Shown piece after piece: positions 49,278 through 58,787 of a stretch of 64,000 bases of DNA (positions within the stretch are counted from its first letter, which is position 1; the number at the start of each line of letters is the position of its first letter). The DNA is from Bordetella parapertussis (lineage in GTDB: Bacteria > Pseudomonadota > Gammaproteobacteria > Burkholderiales > Burkholderiaceae_B), in contig CAMDFD010000003.1 in NCBI GenBank assembly GCA_945897365.1, positions 62,001 to 126,000 on the forward strand, given 5' to 3'. A program made the translations under genes and the position numbers. The notes under the pieces were generated by a model. The model ran no database searches, was not told where the DNA came from, and saw nothing but the letters and a program-made list of their open reading frames with translations.

Positions 49278-51538
49278 TCGACAAGCTTAACGACCCACAG
49301 CGCGATGCGGTGACGTTACCTGCTCAACACGCACTGGTGTTGGCAGGAGCGGGCAGCGGTAAAACCCGGGTGTTGACCACGCGTATGGCTTGGCTGATTC
49401 AAACAAGCCAAGTCAGTCCTCTTGGTCTTTTAGCTGTCACTTTCACGAATAAAGCGGCCCGTGAAATGGTCGCGCGCGTTTCGGCAATCTTGCCGATTGA
49501 TACGCGTGGACTTTGGATTGGCACCTTTCACGGACTTTGCAATCGGATGTTGCGCGCGCATCATCGAGATGCAGGTTTGCCGCAGGCTTTTCAGATTTTA
49601 GACACGGCCGATCAACTCGCCGCCATCAAGAGACTTCTAAAAGCGAATGGGGTGGATGATGACAAGTATCCACCTCGGGACGTGCAGCGTTTTATCAATG
49701 GTGCCAAAGAGGATGGGCAGCGACCAGGCGACGTCGAGGCTTACGATAGTTTCCGAAGACGCTTGATTGAGATCTATACCTTGTATGAGGCGCAGTGCCA
49801 ACGAGAAGGTGTTGTCGATTTCCCAGAACTGCTCTTGCGGGCCTATGAGTTGTTATCGAGACATGCACCGATTCGTGAGCATTATCAGCGACGGTTCAAA
49901 CACATCTTGGTCGATGAGTTTCAGGACACAAATACACTTCAATATAAATGGCTCACGTTGCTCGCGGGTGGGGGGGCACATCTGTTCGCCGTTGGCGATG
50001 ACGATCAGTCCATCTACGCTTTTCGAGGTGCTAATGTTGGCAATATGGCGGACTTTGAGCGTGATTACGCCCATGGTACGGTCATTCGCCTAGAACAAAA
50101 CTATCGTTCTTTTGGCCATATTCTTGACTCGGCGAATGCGCTGATCAGCCACAATACCAGTCGCCTTGGTAAAAACCTCTGGACCGAGCAAGGCGAAGGG
50201 GAGCAAATACGTGTTGTGGAACAGCCCACTGATCTGCTCGAAGCACAGTGGTTGGTCGAAGAAGTCCGAGGCTTAATCTCTGATGGCCGTGACCGAAGTC
50301 AAATCGCAATTTTGTATCGCAGTAATGCGCAATCCCGCGTAATTGAGCATGCTTTATTCTCAGCGGGTGTGCCTTACAAGGTATATGGTGGTTTGCGGTT
50401 TTTTGAGCGTCAAGAAATTAAACACGCTTTAGCCTACTTGCGTCTGATGGCAAACCTTGATGACGATACATCCTGGATGCGCGTCGTCAATTTCCCTCCC
50501 CGTGGCATTGGGGCACGCACGCTTGAGCTTTTAGGTGACCAATCAAGAGCCTACGATACGAGCTTGAGTGCGGCAGTTGCAAGAGTACCCGGCAAGGGTG
50601 GTTCTAATCTTGCTCAGTTTTCTCTCTTAATTCAGCGCTTGGCGCAAGAGACGCACAGTTTGCCTTTGCCCGATCTCGTGGAGCACGTGATCGAACATAG
50701 TGGTTTGATCGGACACTACCAGCTAGACCGTGAAGGTGCTGATCGAATCGAAAACCTACGTGAGCTGATTACTGCGGCTGCGGCTTTTGTTGCGGAGTCT
50801 GACATGGGGGGCTTGCCCGCAGGTGAAGTCGTGCAGACGATGGGCGCGCAAGATGCGATGCAAGAGGGCTTTGATGGTCTCTCTCCACTCATGGCATTTC
50901 TGTCCCACGCTGCGCTTGAGGCTGGGGACAATCAAGCGCAAGCAGGTCAAGATGCGGTGCAGTTGATGACCGTGCACGCAGCCAAAGGACTGGAGTTTGA
51001 TGCTGTATTTATTACTGGTATCGAAGAAGGTCTTTTTCCACATGAAAACAGCATTCTCGAACAAGCGGGACTCGAAGAAGAACGACGTCTGATGTATGTC
51101 GCGATCACCCGCGCCCGTGAGAGACTATACTTTAGCCTTGCTCAAAGTCGTATGCTCCATGGGCAGACACGCTACGCAATGCGCTCGCGGTTTTTATCCG
51201 AGGTGCCCGAAGCGCATTTGAAATGGCTGACGCCCAAGCAGGGCCTTGCTGACTCAGAGCCTCGCTGGAGGTCCAGTGGCGCGGGTTTTGACCCGTATGC
51301 AAGGCAAGGTAAGGCACAAACTGTCGCATCGGTTCATCGCAGCACGACCTCGGGCGTAACCGTCGGTAGTCAGCACTTTCGTATTGGTCAGGGAGTGCGT
51401 CATGGTCGTTTTGGCGAAGGAACAATTTTTGGTTTGTCTGGAAGCGGTTTGGACGCACAGGCTCAGATCCAATTTCGTGATATTGGCGCAAAAACCTTGG
51501 CACTCGGCGTAGCCAAGCTTGAAATCATTCAGAATTAG
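49274..51538 (+). CDS. UvrD/Rep/PcrA-type DNA helicase
   Basis: This 754-residue superfamily 1A helicase unwinds DNA 3' to 5' in repair and replication. Walker A is GAGSGKT at 25-31. The other motifs follow: FTNKAAREM, the DEFQDTN Walker B, GDDDQSIYAFRGA, LEQNYRS, and later VHAAKGLEFDAVFI and VAITRARERL. A Tudor-like C-terminal domain (RHGRFGEGTI) is as in UvrD and PcrA. The ATG at 49274 overlaps the desaturase stop. Its stop shares bases with that of the convergent ABC-F gene. Confidence 0.94.
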   Translation: MIDKLNDPQRDAVTLPAQHALVLAGAGSGKTRVLTTRMAWLIQTSQVSPLGLLAVTFTNKAAREMVARVSAILPIDTRGLWIGTFHGLCNRMLRAHHRDAGLPQAFQILDTADQLAAIKRLLKANGVDDDKYPPRDVQRFINGAKEDGQRPGDVEAYDSFRRRLIEIYTLYEAQCQREGVVDFPELLLRAYELLSRHAPIREHYQRRFKHILVDEFQDTNTLQYKWLTLLAGGGAHLFAVGDDDQSIYAFRGANVGNMADFERDYAHGTVIRLEQNYRSFGHILDSANALISHNTSRLGKNLWTEQGEGEQIRVVEQPTDLLEAQWLVEEVRGLISDGRDRSQIAILYRSNAQSRVIEHALFSAGVPYKVYGGLRFFERQEIKHALAYLRLMANLDDDTSWMRVVNFPPRGIGARTLELLGDQSRAYDTSLSAAVARVPGKGGSNLAQFSLLIQRLAQETHSLPLPDLVEHVIEHSGLIGHYQLDREGADRIENLRELITAAAAFVAESDMGGLPAGEVVQTMGAQDAMQEGFDGLSPLMAFLSHAALEAGDNQAQAGQDAVQLMTVHAAKGLEFDAVFITGIEEGLFPHENSILEQAGLEEERRLMYVAITRARERLYFSLAQSRMLHGQTRYAMRSRFLSEVPEAHLKWLTPKQGLADSEPRWRSSGAGFDPYARQGKAQTVASVHRSTTSGVTVGSQHFRIGQGVRHGRFGEGTIFGLSGSGLDAQAQIQFRDIGAKTLALGVAKLEIIQN

Positions 51539-53562
51539 GGCGTCGTTTGCCCTTCGCTAAAATGAGCACTGATCGATTCCAGTTCACTTTGCAATTCAAG
51601 CCATATTTCCTCAAGCTCCCCATGTTTTTTGGTGAGCTCTCCATGCTGAGCGAGCGTCTGCACGCGTTCTTGACGCCTTAACTCTGAATACAGATCCGCA
51701 TCCGCAATGAGCGCATCAAGTGCTTTAAGCTTGCTTTGAGCGGACTCGAGCTCTTTTTCAATTTTTACCAGCTTGGCTTCGATGGGTTTTCGTAAGACCG
51801 CGGTGCGTTGACGCTCTTGGGCTTCATCACGCTTTTGTTGTTTACGATCCGCATGATTAGACTCTGTGCCTATTGTTGTGTTTGATGATGGAGTCAGTGG
51901 TACCGAGCCCGCTGTCTGTTTGCCCGCGAGCTCTTGTTTGCGCGCGTTGGACTGGTGTTGTGCCAACCAATCTCGATAGTCTTCGAGGTCGCCGTCAAAT
52001 TCTTGCACGCCACCATCCGCGACAATCCAAAAGCGATCGACTGTCGTGCGTAGCAGGTGCCTGTCATGCGATACCAACAACATGCTGCCTCCGAATTCAG
52101 CCAAGGCTCTTGTTAGGGCTTCACGTGTTTCTACGTCCAAGTGGTTGCTTGGTTCGTCAAGCAACAAAAGATTGGGTTTTTGCCAAACGATGAGTGAGAG
52201 CGCGAGTCTTGCTTTTTCGCCCCCTGACATTGGCTCGACCTTGTCCATCACGCGGTCTCCGCCGAAACCAAAGCTTCCAAGGTAGTTACGCAGCTCTTGT
52301 TCACGCGTTTGAGGAGCAAGACGCGCAAGGTGCTGCAGGGGACTGCTATCGAGATCCAGCATATCAAGCTGATGTTGAGCGAAATATCCAACCTCCAGGC
52401 CACGAGATGCTTTGCGACTGCCGGCTTGAACTTCAAGTTCTCCGGCGAGTGTTTTGACAAGCGTACTTTTACCCGCACCATTGACACCCAAGATACCGAT
52501 CCGATCCCCACCTCGAACCATCAAACGGACTTTACTCAAAATAGGAATGACGTTGCCATGCTCGTTGGTATAGCCGGCCTGCATATCCTCTAAAACCAAG
52601 AGAGGATCGGGCATGTCTTCGGGCGAGGGAATGCGGATGTCAATCCCAGATTCGGCATGAATGGGTGCGAGCAATTCCATGCGCGCTAATGCTTTGACAC
52701 GACTTTGAGCTTGTTTGGCCTTTGATGCTTTGGCTTTGAAACGATCAATAAATCCTTGCAGCCTAGCCGTTTCTCTCGTCTGACGTTCCCAAGCGATTTT
52801 GGTTTGACGAAGCCGTTCCGACCGCTGGATGATAAAGTCTTGATAACCGCCTTTGTAGCGATTGAGTTTCCCTTGGTCAAAGTGAAGAATCGTTTGCGCG
52901 ACAGAATCCAAAAACTCAGTATCGTGAGAAATCAGCAAGACAGTGCCTGCATAGGCACCCAACCAGCGTTCCAACCAAAGCATGGCATCAAGGTCTAAGT
53001 GATTGGTTGGCTCGTCCAGCAAAAGCAACTCAGAAGGGGCCATCAAGGCTCTGGCCAGTGCGAGTCTCATCCGCCAACCGCCAGAAAAACTGTTCACAGA
53101 ATGATCCCACTGTGCGGGTGTAAATCCTAAGCCTGCCAGCAGTTGTTCCGCGCGCGAGGCAGAGGTCCATGCGCCAACCTCGAGGAGTTCGGCTTCGAGC
53201 TCTGCGATACGTGCACCGAGTATTTCTGCTTGAGTTGGATTATTTTCAAGCTCGAATGAAAGGGTATGACGTTCACGTTGAAGTTCGCGCAAATGTGTAT
53301 CACCGTCAATCACAAAGTCACGTGCACTGTTGTCGCTTGAGGCAATTTCTTGTTTAACACTCGCCATGCGCCAGCCTTGCGGAACCTCTAGTGTTCCAGC
53401 GTCAGCATCGATTTCGTGTTGAAGCAGCGCGAATAGCGTCGATTTGCCAGCACCATTTTTACCAACGAAACCAACACGTTCGCCAGGATGCACAACGAAC
53501 TCAGTTTGATCGAGTAATACTTTGGTGCCACGACGAACCGTCAAGCCAGACGCACGAATCAC
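51535..53562 (-). CDS. ABC-F family ATPase (YheS/Uup type)
   Basis: This 675-residue cytoplasmic protein has two ABC domains. The first has Walker A GKNGAGKST and signature SFSGGWRMR; the second has GVNGAGKST and MSGGEKARL. A charged linker lies between them and a coiled-coil C-terminal region of about 120 residues follows. No membrane segments are present, so it is a translation or ribosome-associated ATPase, as for YheS and Uup, rather than a transporter. The start is GTG at 53562, overlapping the prmB stop as GTGA. Confidence 0.92.
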   Translation of the reverse strand: MIRASGLTVRRGTKVLLDQTEFVVHPGERVGFVGKNGAGKSTLFALLQHEIDADAGTLEVPQGWRMASVKQEIASSDNSARDFVIDGDTHLRELQRERHTLSFELENNPTQAEILGARIAELEAELLEVGAWTSASRAEQLLAGLGFTPAQWDHSVNSFSGGWRMRLALARALMAPSELLLLDEPTNHLDLDAMLWLERWLGAYAGTVLLISHDTEFLDSVAQTILHFDQGKLNRYKGGYQDFIIQRSERLRQTKIAWERQTRETARLQGFIDRFKAKASKAKQAQSRVKALARMELLAPIHAESGIDIRIPSPEDMPDPLLVLEDMQAGYTNEHGNVIPILSKVRLMVRGGDRIGILGVNGAGKSTLVKTLAGELEVQAGSRKASRGLEVGYFAQHQLDMLDLDSSPLQHLARLAPQTREQELRNYLGSFGFGGDRVMDKVEPMSGGEKARLALSLIVWQKPNLLLLDEPSNHLDVETREALTRALAEFGGSMLLVSHDRHLLRTTVDRFWIVADGGVQEFDGDLEDYRDWLAQHQSNARKQELAGKQTAGSVPLTPSSNTTIGTESNHADRKQQKRDEAQERQRTAVLRKPIEAKLVKIEKELESAQSKLKALDALIADADLYSELRRQERVQTLAQHGELTKKHGELEEIWLELQSELESISAHFSEGQTTP

Positions 53563-54467
53563 GGTGTTAATTGCTCTTTGGTAAGGAGAAGAATTTGATC
53601 TGAAGCCTCTGCTGTATCAAGCCATACTGGCTCAAGCTCAGGGAAGGCAAGTTCGAAAAAAGTCCGTTCATGACCGATTTCAATGATTAGTAGACCATCG
53701 TCACGTAAGTGTGCGGGTGCCTGTTCAATAATCGTTCTCACCACGTCCATACCGTCATCGCCACCTGCGAGCGCTAAGGAAGGCTCGTGGCGATATTCCG
53801 GAGGTAAGGTCTGCATTGATGCAGCGTTGACATAGGGCGGGTTGCAAATAATGAGATCGTATTGCGCCGAAACAGGGAGTGGATCGTAAAGACTCCCATG
53901 GTGCAGATTGAGGCGATCTTTTAGTCCGTGCTGCGCCACATTGATGAGGGCAACATCGAGTGCATCTTTAGAGATATCTGTTGCATCGACAAAAGCTTCA
54001 GGAAACTGATGCGCGGCGATGATTGCTAAGCAGCCGGAGCCGGTACACAAATCAAGAATGCCCGTGACTTCGTAAGGATCAGGGATCCAAGGACTTAGCT
54101 GATTCATCAGTAATTCTGCGATCGGTGAGCGTGGCACGATGACCCGTTGATCTACATGAAAAGCATAGCCTTGTAACCATGCTTCATGGGTCAAATAAGG
54201 TGCGGGTAATCGGTGCTCACATCGTAAGTCGATCAAGCTCAGGGCTTTTTCACGTTCAGACGGAAGAACGCGTGCGTCCATGAAGGGCTCGAGTTGATCG
54301 GGAGGTAAGTGCAGTGCATGTAAAACCAAATAAACAGCTTCGTCCCAAGCATTATCAGAGCCATGGCCAAAGAAAAGCTTGTGCTCATTAAAGCGCGACA
54401 CAGCGTATCGAATTAAATCGCGCACGCTGAGTAACGCTTCGCTTGAAACGTCTGTTAATTTGGTCAT
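53559..54467 (-). CDS. prmB: Ribosomal protein uL3 glutamine N5-methyltransferase
   Basis: PrmB methylates a glutamine in ribosomal protein L3. The 302-residue protein has a helical N-terminal domain, the S-adenosylmethionine site LDLCTGSGCLA at 138-148, and the catalytic NPPY at 209-212. The N-terminus and length suit PrmB better than PrmC (HemK), which also methylates glutamine. It starts with ATG at 54467, overlapping the dapD stop as TAATG. Confidence 0.92.
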   Translation of the reverse strand: MTKLTDVSSEALLSVRDLIRYAVSRFNEHKLFFGHGSDNAWDEAVYLVLHALHLPPDQLEPFMDARVLPSEREKALSLIDLRCEHRLPAPYLTHEAWLQGYAFHVDQRVIVPRSPIAELLMNQLSPWIPDPYEVTGILDLCTGSGCLAIIAAHQFPEAFVDATDISKDALDVALINVAQHGLKDRLNLHHGSLYDPLPVSAQYDLIICNPPYVNAASMQTLPPEYRHEPSLALAGGDDGMDVVRTIIEQAPAHLRDDGLLIIEIGHERTFFELAFPELEPVWLDTAEASDQILLLTKEQLTP

Positions 54468-55288
54468 TAGGCTCTCAACAAATCGTTGATGCTTGTTTTT
54501 GCGCGTGTCTGCGCATCCACGCGCTTGACGATAATGGCGCAGTTCAAGCTGTGCGAGCCATCTGCGGAGGGCAGGGAACCAGGCACAACGACAGAGCCGG
54601 ACGGGACACGACCGTAGTGAACTTCTTTGGTTTCACGATCATAAATGCGTGTGCTTTGTGAAAGAAATACGCCCATGGCCAGAACGGAATTTTCTTCGAC
54701 GATGACGCCTTCAACGACTTCGGAGCGCGCACCAATAAAGCAATTGTCCTCAATAATGGTGGGGTTCGCTTGGAGAGGCTCGAGTACGCCACCAATCCCT
54801 ACGCCACCGGACAAGTGAACGTTTTTGCCGATTTGCGCGCATGAACCTACTGTCGCCCAGGTGTCAACCATTGTGCCTTCATCGACATATGCGCCGATAT
54901 TGACGTAGGAGGGCATCAACACAACGTTGCGGCCGATAAAGGCCCCACGGCGCGCTACAGCGGGTGGTACTACCCTGTAGCCACCTGTTTTAAAGGCAGT
55001 TTCACCAAATTCTGCAAATTTGAGAGGGACTTTGTCATAAAACTGCATGGGTGCTTGACCCATGATGGCATTGTCATACAAGCGGAAGGAGAGCAAGACC
55101 GCTTTTTTAATCCATTGATGAACGACCCATTTTCCGTCGATCTTTTCAGCGACGCGTAAATGTCCAGTGTCCAAAGCATCAATAGTGTGTTCAACGGCTT
55201 CGCGAACGCCTGCATCAGCGGCAGAGGCGGAAAGATTCGCGCGGTTTTCCCAGCCTTGTTCTATGGTGGTTTGAAGATCGAGAGTCAT
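54467..55288 (-). CDS. dapD: 2,3,4,5-tetrahydropyridine-2,6-dicarboxylate N-succinyltransferase
   Basis: DapD succinylates tetrahydrodipicolinate in the lysine and diaminopimelate pathway. The 273-residue protein has an N-terminal helical part and a left-handed beta-helix at about 105-240 (stretches such as ARRGAFIGRNVVLMPSYVNIGAYV). The C-terminal GSLPSADGSHSLNCAIIV is as in the family. It lies 56 bases after dapC and overlaps prmB by one base. Confidence 0.96.
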   Translation of the reverse strand: MTLDLQTTIEQGWENRANLSASAADAGVREAVEHTIDALDTGHLRVAEKIDGKWVVHQWIKKAVLLSFRLYDNAIMGQAPMQFYDKVPLKFAEFGETAFKTGGYRVVPPAVARRGAFIGRNVVLMPSYVNIGAYVDEGTMVDTWATVGSCAQIGKNVHLSGGVGIGGVLEPLQANPTIIEDNCFIGARSEVVEGVIVEENSVLAMGVFLSQSTRIYDRETKEVHYGRVPSGSVVVPGSLPSADGSHSLNCAIIVKRVDAQTRAKTSINDLLRA

Positions 55289-55344
55289 GTGAGCCCTATA
55301 TAAAAAATCGAAAAAGAAATAATGACGTGTGTTGAATAATCTGA

Positions 55345-56556
55345 CTAGCGTTTGATATGGGTGTAATGCTTGCGTACGAAGTCTGCGATACGCTGCGCAC
55401 CTTCGACGCAGTCCCCAAGAGGTGCAACAAGGGCGATTCGGATGCGGTTCAGTCCGGGGTTGACACCTTGAACCGTGCGTCCAACGAAGCTGCCAGGCAA
55501 CAAGGTCACATTGGTGTGGGTGAGCAGATCTCGAACAAAGACATCGTCAGGGCCGGGCGTGCCAGCCCAAAGGTAAAAGGAGGCATCCGGACGCTCGACC
55601 TCTAGAACAGGTTTGAGAATCGGCAATACCGCATCAAATTTTGCTCGGTATTGTTCACGGTTTTGTATGACGTGTGCTTCATCATTCCACGCAGCAATAC
55701 TCGCGGTGGATACGACAGGAGAAAGGGCGCTGCCGTGGTAAGTGCGGTATAGCAAGAATTTTGCGATCAAGTGTGCATCGCCTGCGACGAAACCGGAGCG
55801 CATGCCGGGTACGTTTGAACGCTTGGACAGACTCGAAAAGCTGATCAAATGACGATAATCCGTTCGACCGAGTTGGTACGCGGCCTGCATCCCGCCTAAG
55901 GGGGGATTGTTTTCATCGAGATAAATCTCCGAATAGCATTCATCGGAAGCAATCACAAAGCCATATTGGTCAGAGAGATCAAACAAAATTTTCCAGTCGG
56001 CTAAGGGCATGACGTTGCCGGCCGGGTTGCCTGGTGAACAGACAAAAAGGAGTTGAGTACGTTCCCAAACGCTAGCAGGGACAGTGGTCCAATCGCAACG
56101 AAAGTTTTTGGCGGGATCTGAGTTGACGTAGTAGGGAGTCGCCCCCCCTAAGAGCGCTGCACCTTCATAAATTTGATAAAAAGGATTGGGGCAGACAACC
56201 AGTCCGTCTTTGGAGCTATCTAAAACAACCTGAGCAAATGCGAAAAGTGCTTCGCGTGAGCCTAGAGCGGGCAAGATCTGTGTTTCTGGATCCGGACAAG
56301 GAATACCGTAGCGTTTACCTATCCATTGGCTGATGGCTTGGCGAAGTTTTGGATCGCCTTTGGTGGGCGGATAAACAGATAAACCGTCTAACCCCCCAGT
56401 TATTGCGGTTTTTACGCATTCGGGAGCCGGGTGTTTGGGCTCACCAATGGATAGATTAATAGGCCGCAAGCCCGAGGCGGCAGGGTTTGATTGTGCCAAC
56501 AAGGCACGAAGTTTTTCAAACGGATAGGGCTGTAAAGTATCGAGGCGAGGATTCAT
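55345..56556 (-). CDS. dapC: Succinyldiaminopimelate transaminase
   Basis: This 403-residue class I/II aminotransferase acts after DapD to form N-succinyl-diaminopimelate. The PLP lysine lies in SFSSLSKRSNVPGMRSGFV. Family stretches include LSIGEPKHPAPE near 32-43 and CSPGNPAGNVM. Assignment as DapC rests on its place upstream of dapD and the match to the betaproteobacterial DapC type. It is divergent from the tRNA-Leu gene. Confidence 0.92.
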   Translation of the reverse strand: MNPRLDTLQPYPFEKLRALLAQSNPAASGLRPINLSIGEPKHPAPECVKTAITGGLDGLSVYPPTKGDPKLRQAISQWIGKRYGIPCPDPETQILPALGSREALFAFAQVVLDSSKDGLVVCPNPFYQIYEGAALLGGATPYYVNSDPAKNFRCDWTTVPASVWERTQLLFVCSPGNPAGNVMPLADWKILFDLSDQYGFVIASDECYSEIYLDENNPPLGGMQAAYQLGRTDYRHLISFSSLSKRSNVPGMRSGFVAGDAHLIAKFLLYRTYHGSALSPVVSTASIAAWNDEAHVIQNREQYRAKFDAVLPILKPVLEVERPDASFYLWAGTPGPDDVFVRDLLTHTNVTLLPGSFVGRTVQGVNPGLNRIRIALVAPLGDCVEGAQRIADFVRKHYTHIKR

Positions 56557-56614
56557 TCTGTTATTTTAACCAGTTGGCTGGCAGGGTGGGGCGGAAAATA
56601 CGCTTAGTGTGCGC

Positions 56615-56620
56615 TACAAT
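56615..56620 (+). promoter_or_regulatory. Probable -10 box of tRNA-Leu(UAG)
   Basis: TACAAT at 56615-56620 lies 12 bases before the tRNA 5' end. No good -35 box is seen at 16-18 bases upstream (the region reads GGCGGAAAATAC). Confidence 0.45.
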
Positions 56621-56631
56621 GTCTGGCTATT

Positions 56632-56718
56632 GCGAAGGTGGCGAAATTGGTAGACGCACCAGGTTTAGGTCCTGACGCCGTAACAGGTGTGCGGGTTCGA
56701 GTCCCGCCCTTCGCACCA
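56632..56718 (+). tRNA. tRNA-Leu (anticodon UAG)
   Basis: The acceptor strands GCGAAGG and CCTTCGC are followed by A and an encoded CCA. The anticodon loop TTTAGGT gives TAG in DNA, decoding CUA/CUG. A long variable arm (TGACGCCGTAACAGGTGT region) marks class II, and the length is 87 bases. No terminator is seen in the 67 bases before tig, so the two may be cotranscribed. Confidence 0.97.
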
Positions 56719-56785
56719 ACACTGCTCTTTGATTCGGCGTGGGCTTTTTGCTGCGCTTTCCGTCCTCTTTGTTTGGTAGATTTTC

Positions 56786-58096
56786 ATGCAACCTGTGGTT
56801 GAAACCCTCGCCGGCCTCGAGCGCCGCATCGAAATCTCGGTCTTATTGGCCGATGTAGAAAAAGCTGTTCAGTCTGAGCTTAAACGCGTCTCCCGGACAG
56901 CCAAAGCACCTGGTTTCCGTCCTGGAAAGGTGCCTATGGCGATGCTTGAGCGTTCGCATGCCTCTGGCATTCGTTACGATGCGATCAATAACAAGGTCGG
57001 TCAGGCTTTTGAACAAGCGGTCGAGGCCTCGGGCCTGCGCATTGCGGGCTCCCCCAAGCTCGAACCCAAAACAGAAGGCACGCTCGAGGGTAGCATGGCG
57101 TTTTATGCCGTTTTCGAGGTGTATCCCGAAGTCACACTGCCTGACTTGACGACCCTCAAAATCAAGCGCGCCGTGACGACAGTTGGCGACGCTGAGGTGC
57201 AGAGCACAGTTGATATTCTGCGTAAACAGCGTGCTGAGTATGCCGCACGCGATGGTCGCGCCGCGACGGATGAGGACCGCGTCACATTGGACTTCGTTGG
57301 AACGATCGACGGAGTGCCTTTCGACGGCGGTAAAGGCGATGATTTCCCCTTTGTGCTGGGTCAGGGACGTATGTTGCCCGAATTCGAAGTCGCTGTTCGC
57401 GGCTTGAAAGCCGGCGAATCCAAAGTATTTCCATTGGCATTTCCTGCTGATTATGGTGGTAAAGACGTTGCAGGTAAAACGGCTGAATTCACCATTACGG
57501 TCAAAGAAGTGGCTGAGCCCGTATTGCCTGTCATCGATGCAGAGTTTGCCAAGTCCCTCGGCCAGACCGAAGGTGATGTTGAAAAACTACTCGCGGACAT
57601 TCGCAGCAATATTGAGCGTGAAGTCAAAGCCCGTACACTTGCGCGCACTAAAAATAGTGTGATGGATGCACTGATCGGTGCGGCGACGTTTGATGTTCCA
57701 AAATCACTCGTTGAGAGTGAGTGCGAGTCCCGTGTGCAAGCTGCGCGCGCCGAGCTTACCCAGCGTGGTGTTCCGAATGCGGACAAAATGCCTATCCCCG
57801 CGGATGCGTTCACAGCCGAAGCCGAGCGTCGTGTTCGCCTGGGTCTTTTGGTTTCTGAACTCGTTCAAAAAGCGCAGCTTCAGGCCAAGCCAGAACAAGT
57901 GCGTGCCCGTATCGAAGAATTTGCCGCTAATTACGAAAAGCCTGCTGAAGTTGTGAGCTATTATCTATCAGATCGCGCTCGCCGCTCTGAGGTTGAGGGC
58001 ATCGTGCTTGAGGACAACGTTGTCCAACATGCACTAGCTCAGGCTCAGGTCGAAGACGAGCAGGTTCCATTTGATCAAGTCATGGGAACAGCCTAA
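56786..58096 (+). CDS. tig: Trigger factor
   Basis: Trigger factor is the ribosome-bound chaperone and peptidyl-prolyl isomerase that meets new chains at the tunnel exit. The 436-residue protein has the ribosome-docking signature GFRPGKVP at 43-50, an FKBP-type domain at about 150-245, and a long helical C-terminal arm. The clpP start codon follows its stop with no gap. A tRNA-Leu gene is 67 bases upstream. Confidence 0.96.
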   Translation: MQPVVETLAGLERRIEISVLLADVEKAVQSELKRVSRTAKAPGFRPGKVPMAMLERSHASGIRYDAINNKVGQAFEQAVEASGLRIAGSPKLEPKTEGTLEGSMAFYAVFEVYPEVTLPDLTTLKIKRAVTTVGDAEVQSTVDILRKQRAEYAARDGRAATDEDRVTLDFVGTIDGVPFDGGKGDDFPFVLGQGRMLPEFEVAVRGLKAGESKVFPLAFPADYGGKDVAGKTAEFTITVKEVAEPVLPVIDAEFAKSLGQTEGDVEKLLADIRSNIEREVKARTLARTKNSVMDALIGAATFDVPKSLVESECESRVQAARAELTQRGVPNADKMPIPADAFTAEAERRVRLGLLVSELVQKAQLQAKPEQVRARIEEFAANYEKPAEVVSYYLSDRARRSEVEGIVLEDNVVQHALAQAQVEDEQVPFDQVMGTA

Positions 58097-58753
58097 ATGC
58101 AACGTTTTACCGATTTCTATGCGTCCATGCACGGCGGCTCTTCAGTGACCCCCACCGGGCTTGGTTACATACCGATGGTGGTTGAGCAATCGGGCCGTGG
58201 TGAACGCTCCTACGATATTTATTCACGTCTTCTCAAAGAACGCGTAATTTTTTTGGTCGGTCCGGTTAATGACCAATCGGCCAATCTCGTCGTCGCGCAA
58301 TTGTTGTTTTTAGAGTCAGAAAATCCAGACAAGGATGTCGCGCTCTATATCAACTCTCCAGGCGGATCGGTTTATGCGGGTATGGCCATTTATGACACGA
58401 TGCGTTTTATCAAGCCAGAGGTTTCAACCCTTTGTACAGGCTTGGCCGCGAGCATGGGTGCTTTTTTACTTGCGGCGGGTCAACAGGGCAAGCGTTTCTC
58501 TTTGCCTAATTCGCGCATTATGATTCATCAGCCTTCGGGTGGTGCACAAGGCCAAGCCTCTGATATACAGATTCAGGCCCGTGAGATTCTTGACTTGCGT
58601 GCGCGTTTAAACCAGATGCTGGCTGAGCATACGGGTCAGACTGTAGAGCGCATTGAGATCGATACAGAACGTGACAACTTTATGTCTGCGCCAGATGCGG
58701 TTGCTTATGGTTTGATTGACAAAGTGTTGACCTCACGTGCGGACACCGTTTAA
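58097..58753 (+). CDS. clpP: ATP-dependent Clp protease proteolytic subunit
   Basis: ClpP is the serine peptidase core used by ClpX and ClpA. The 218-residue protein has the catalytic triad Ser119 (LAASMGAF), His144 (MIHQPSGG) and Asp193. The N-terminal residues up to about 20 resemble the usual propeptide. The gene begins directly after the tig stop codon and is followed by clpX 34 bases later. Confidence 0.97.
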   Translation: MQRFTDFYASMHGGSSVTPTGLGYIPMVVEQSGRGERSYDIYSRLLKERVIFLVGPVNDQSANLVVAQLLFLESENPDKDVALYINSPGGSVYAGMAIYDTMRFIKPEVSTLCTGLAASMGAFLLAAGQQGKRFSLPNSRIMIHQPSGGAQGQASDIQIQAREILDLRARLNQMLAEHTGQTVERIEIDTERDNFMSAPDAVAYGLIDKVLTSRADTV

Positions 58754-58787
58754 TCATTGAGCCCCGCCCAAGATCTATAGGAACGTT

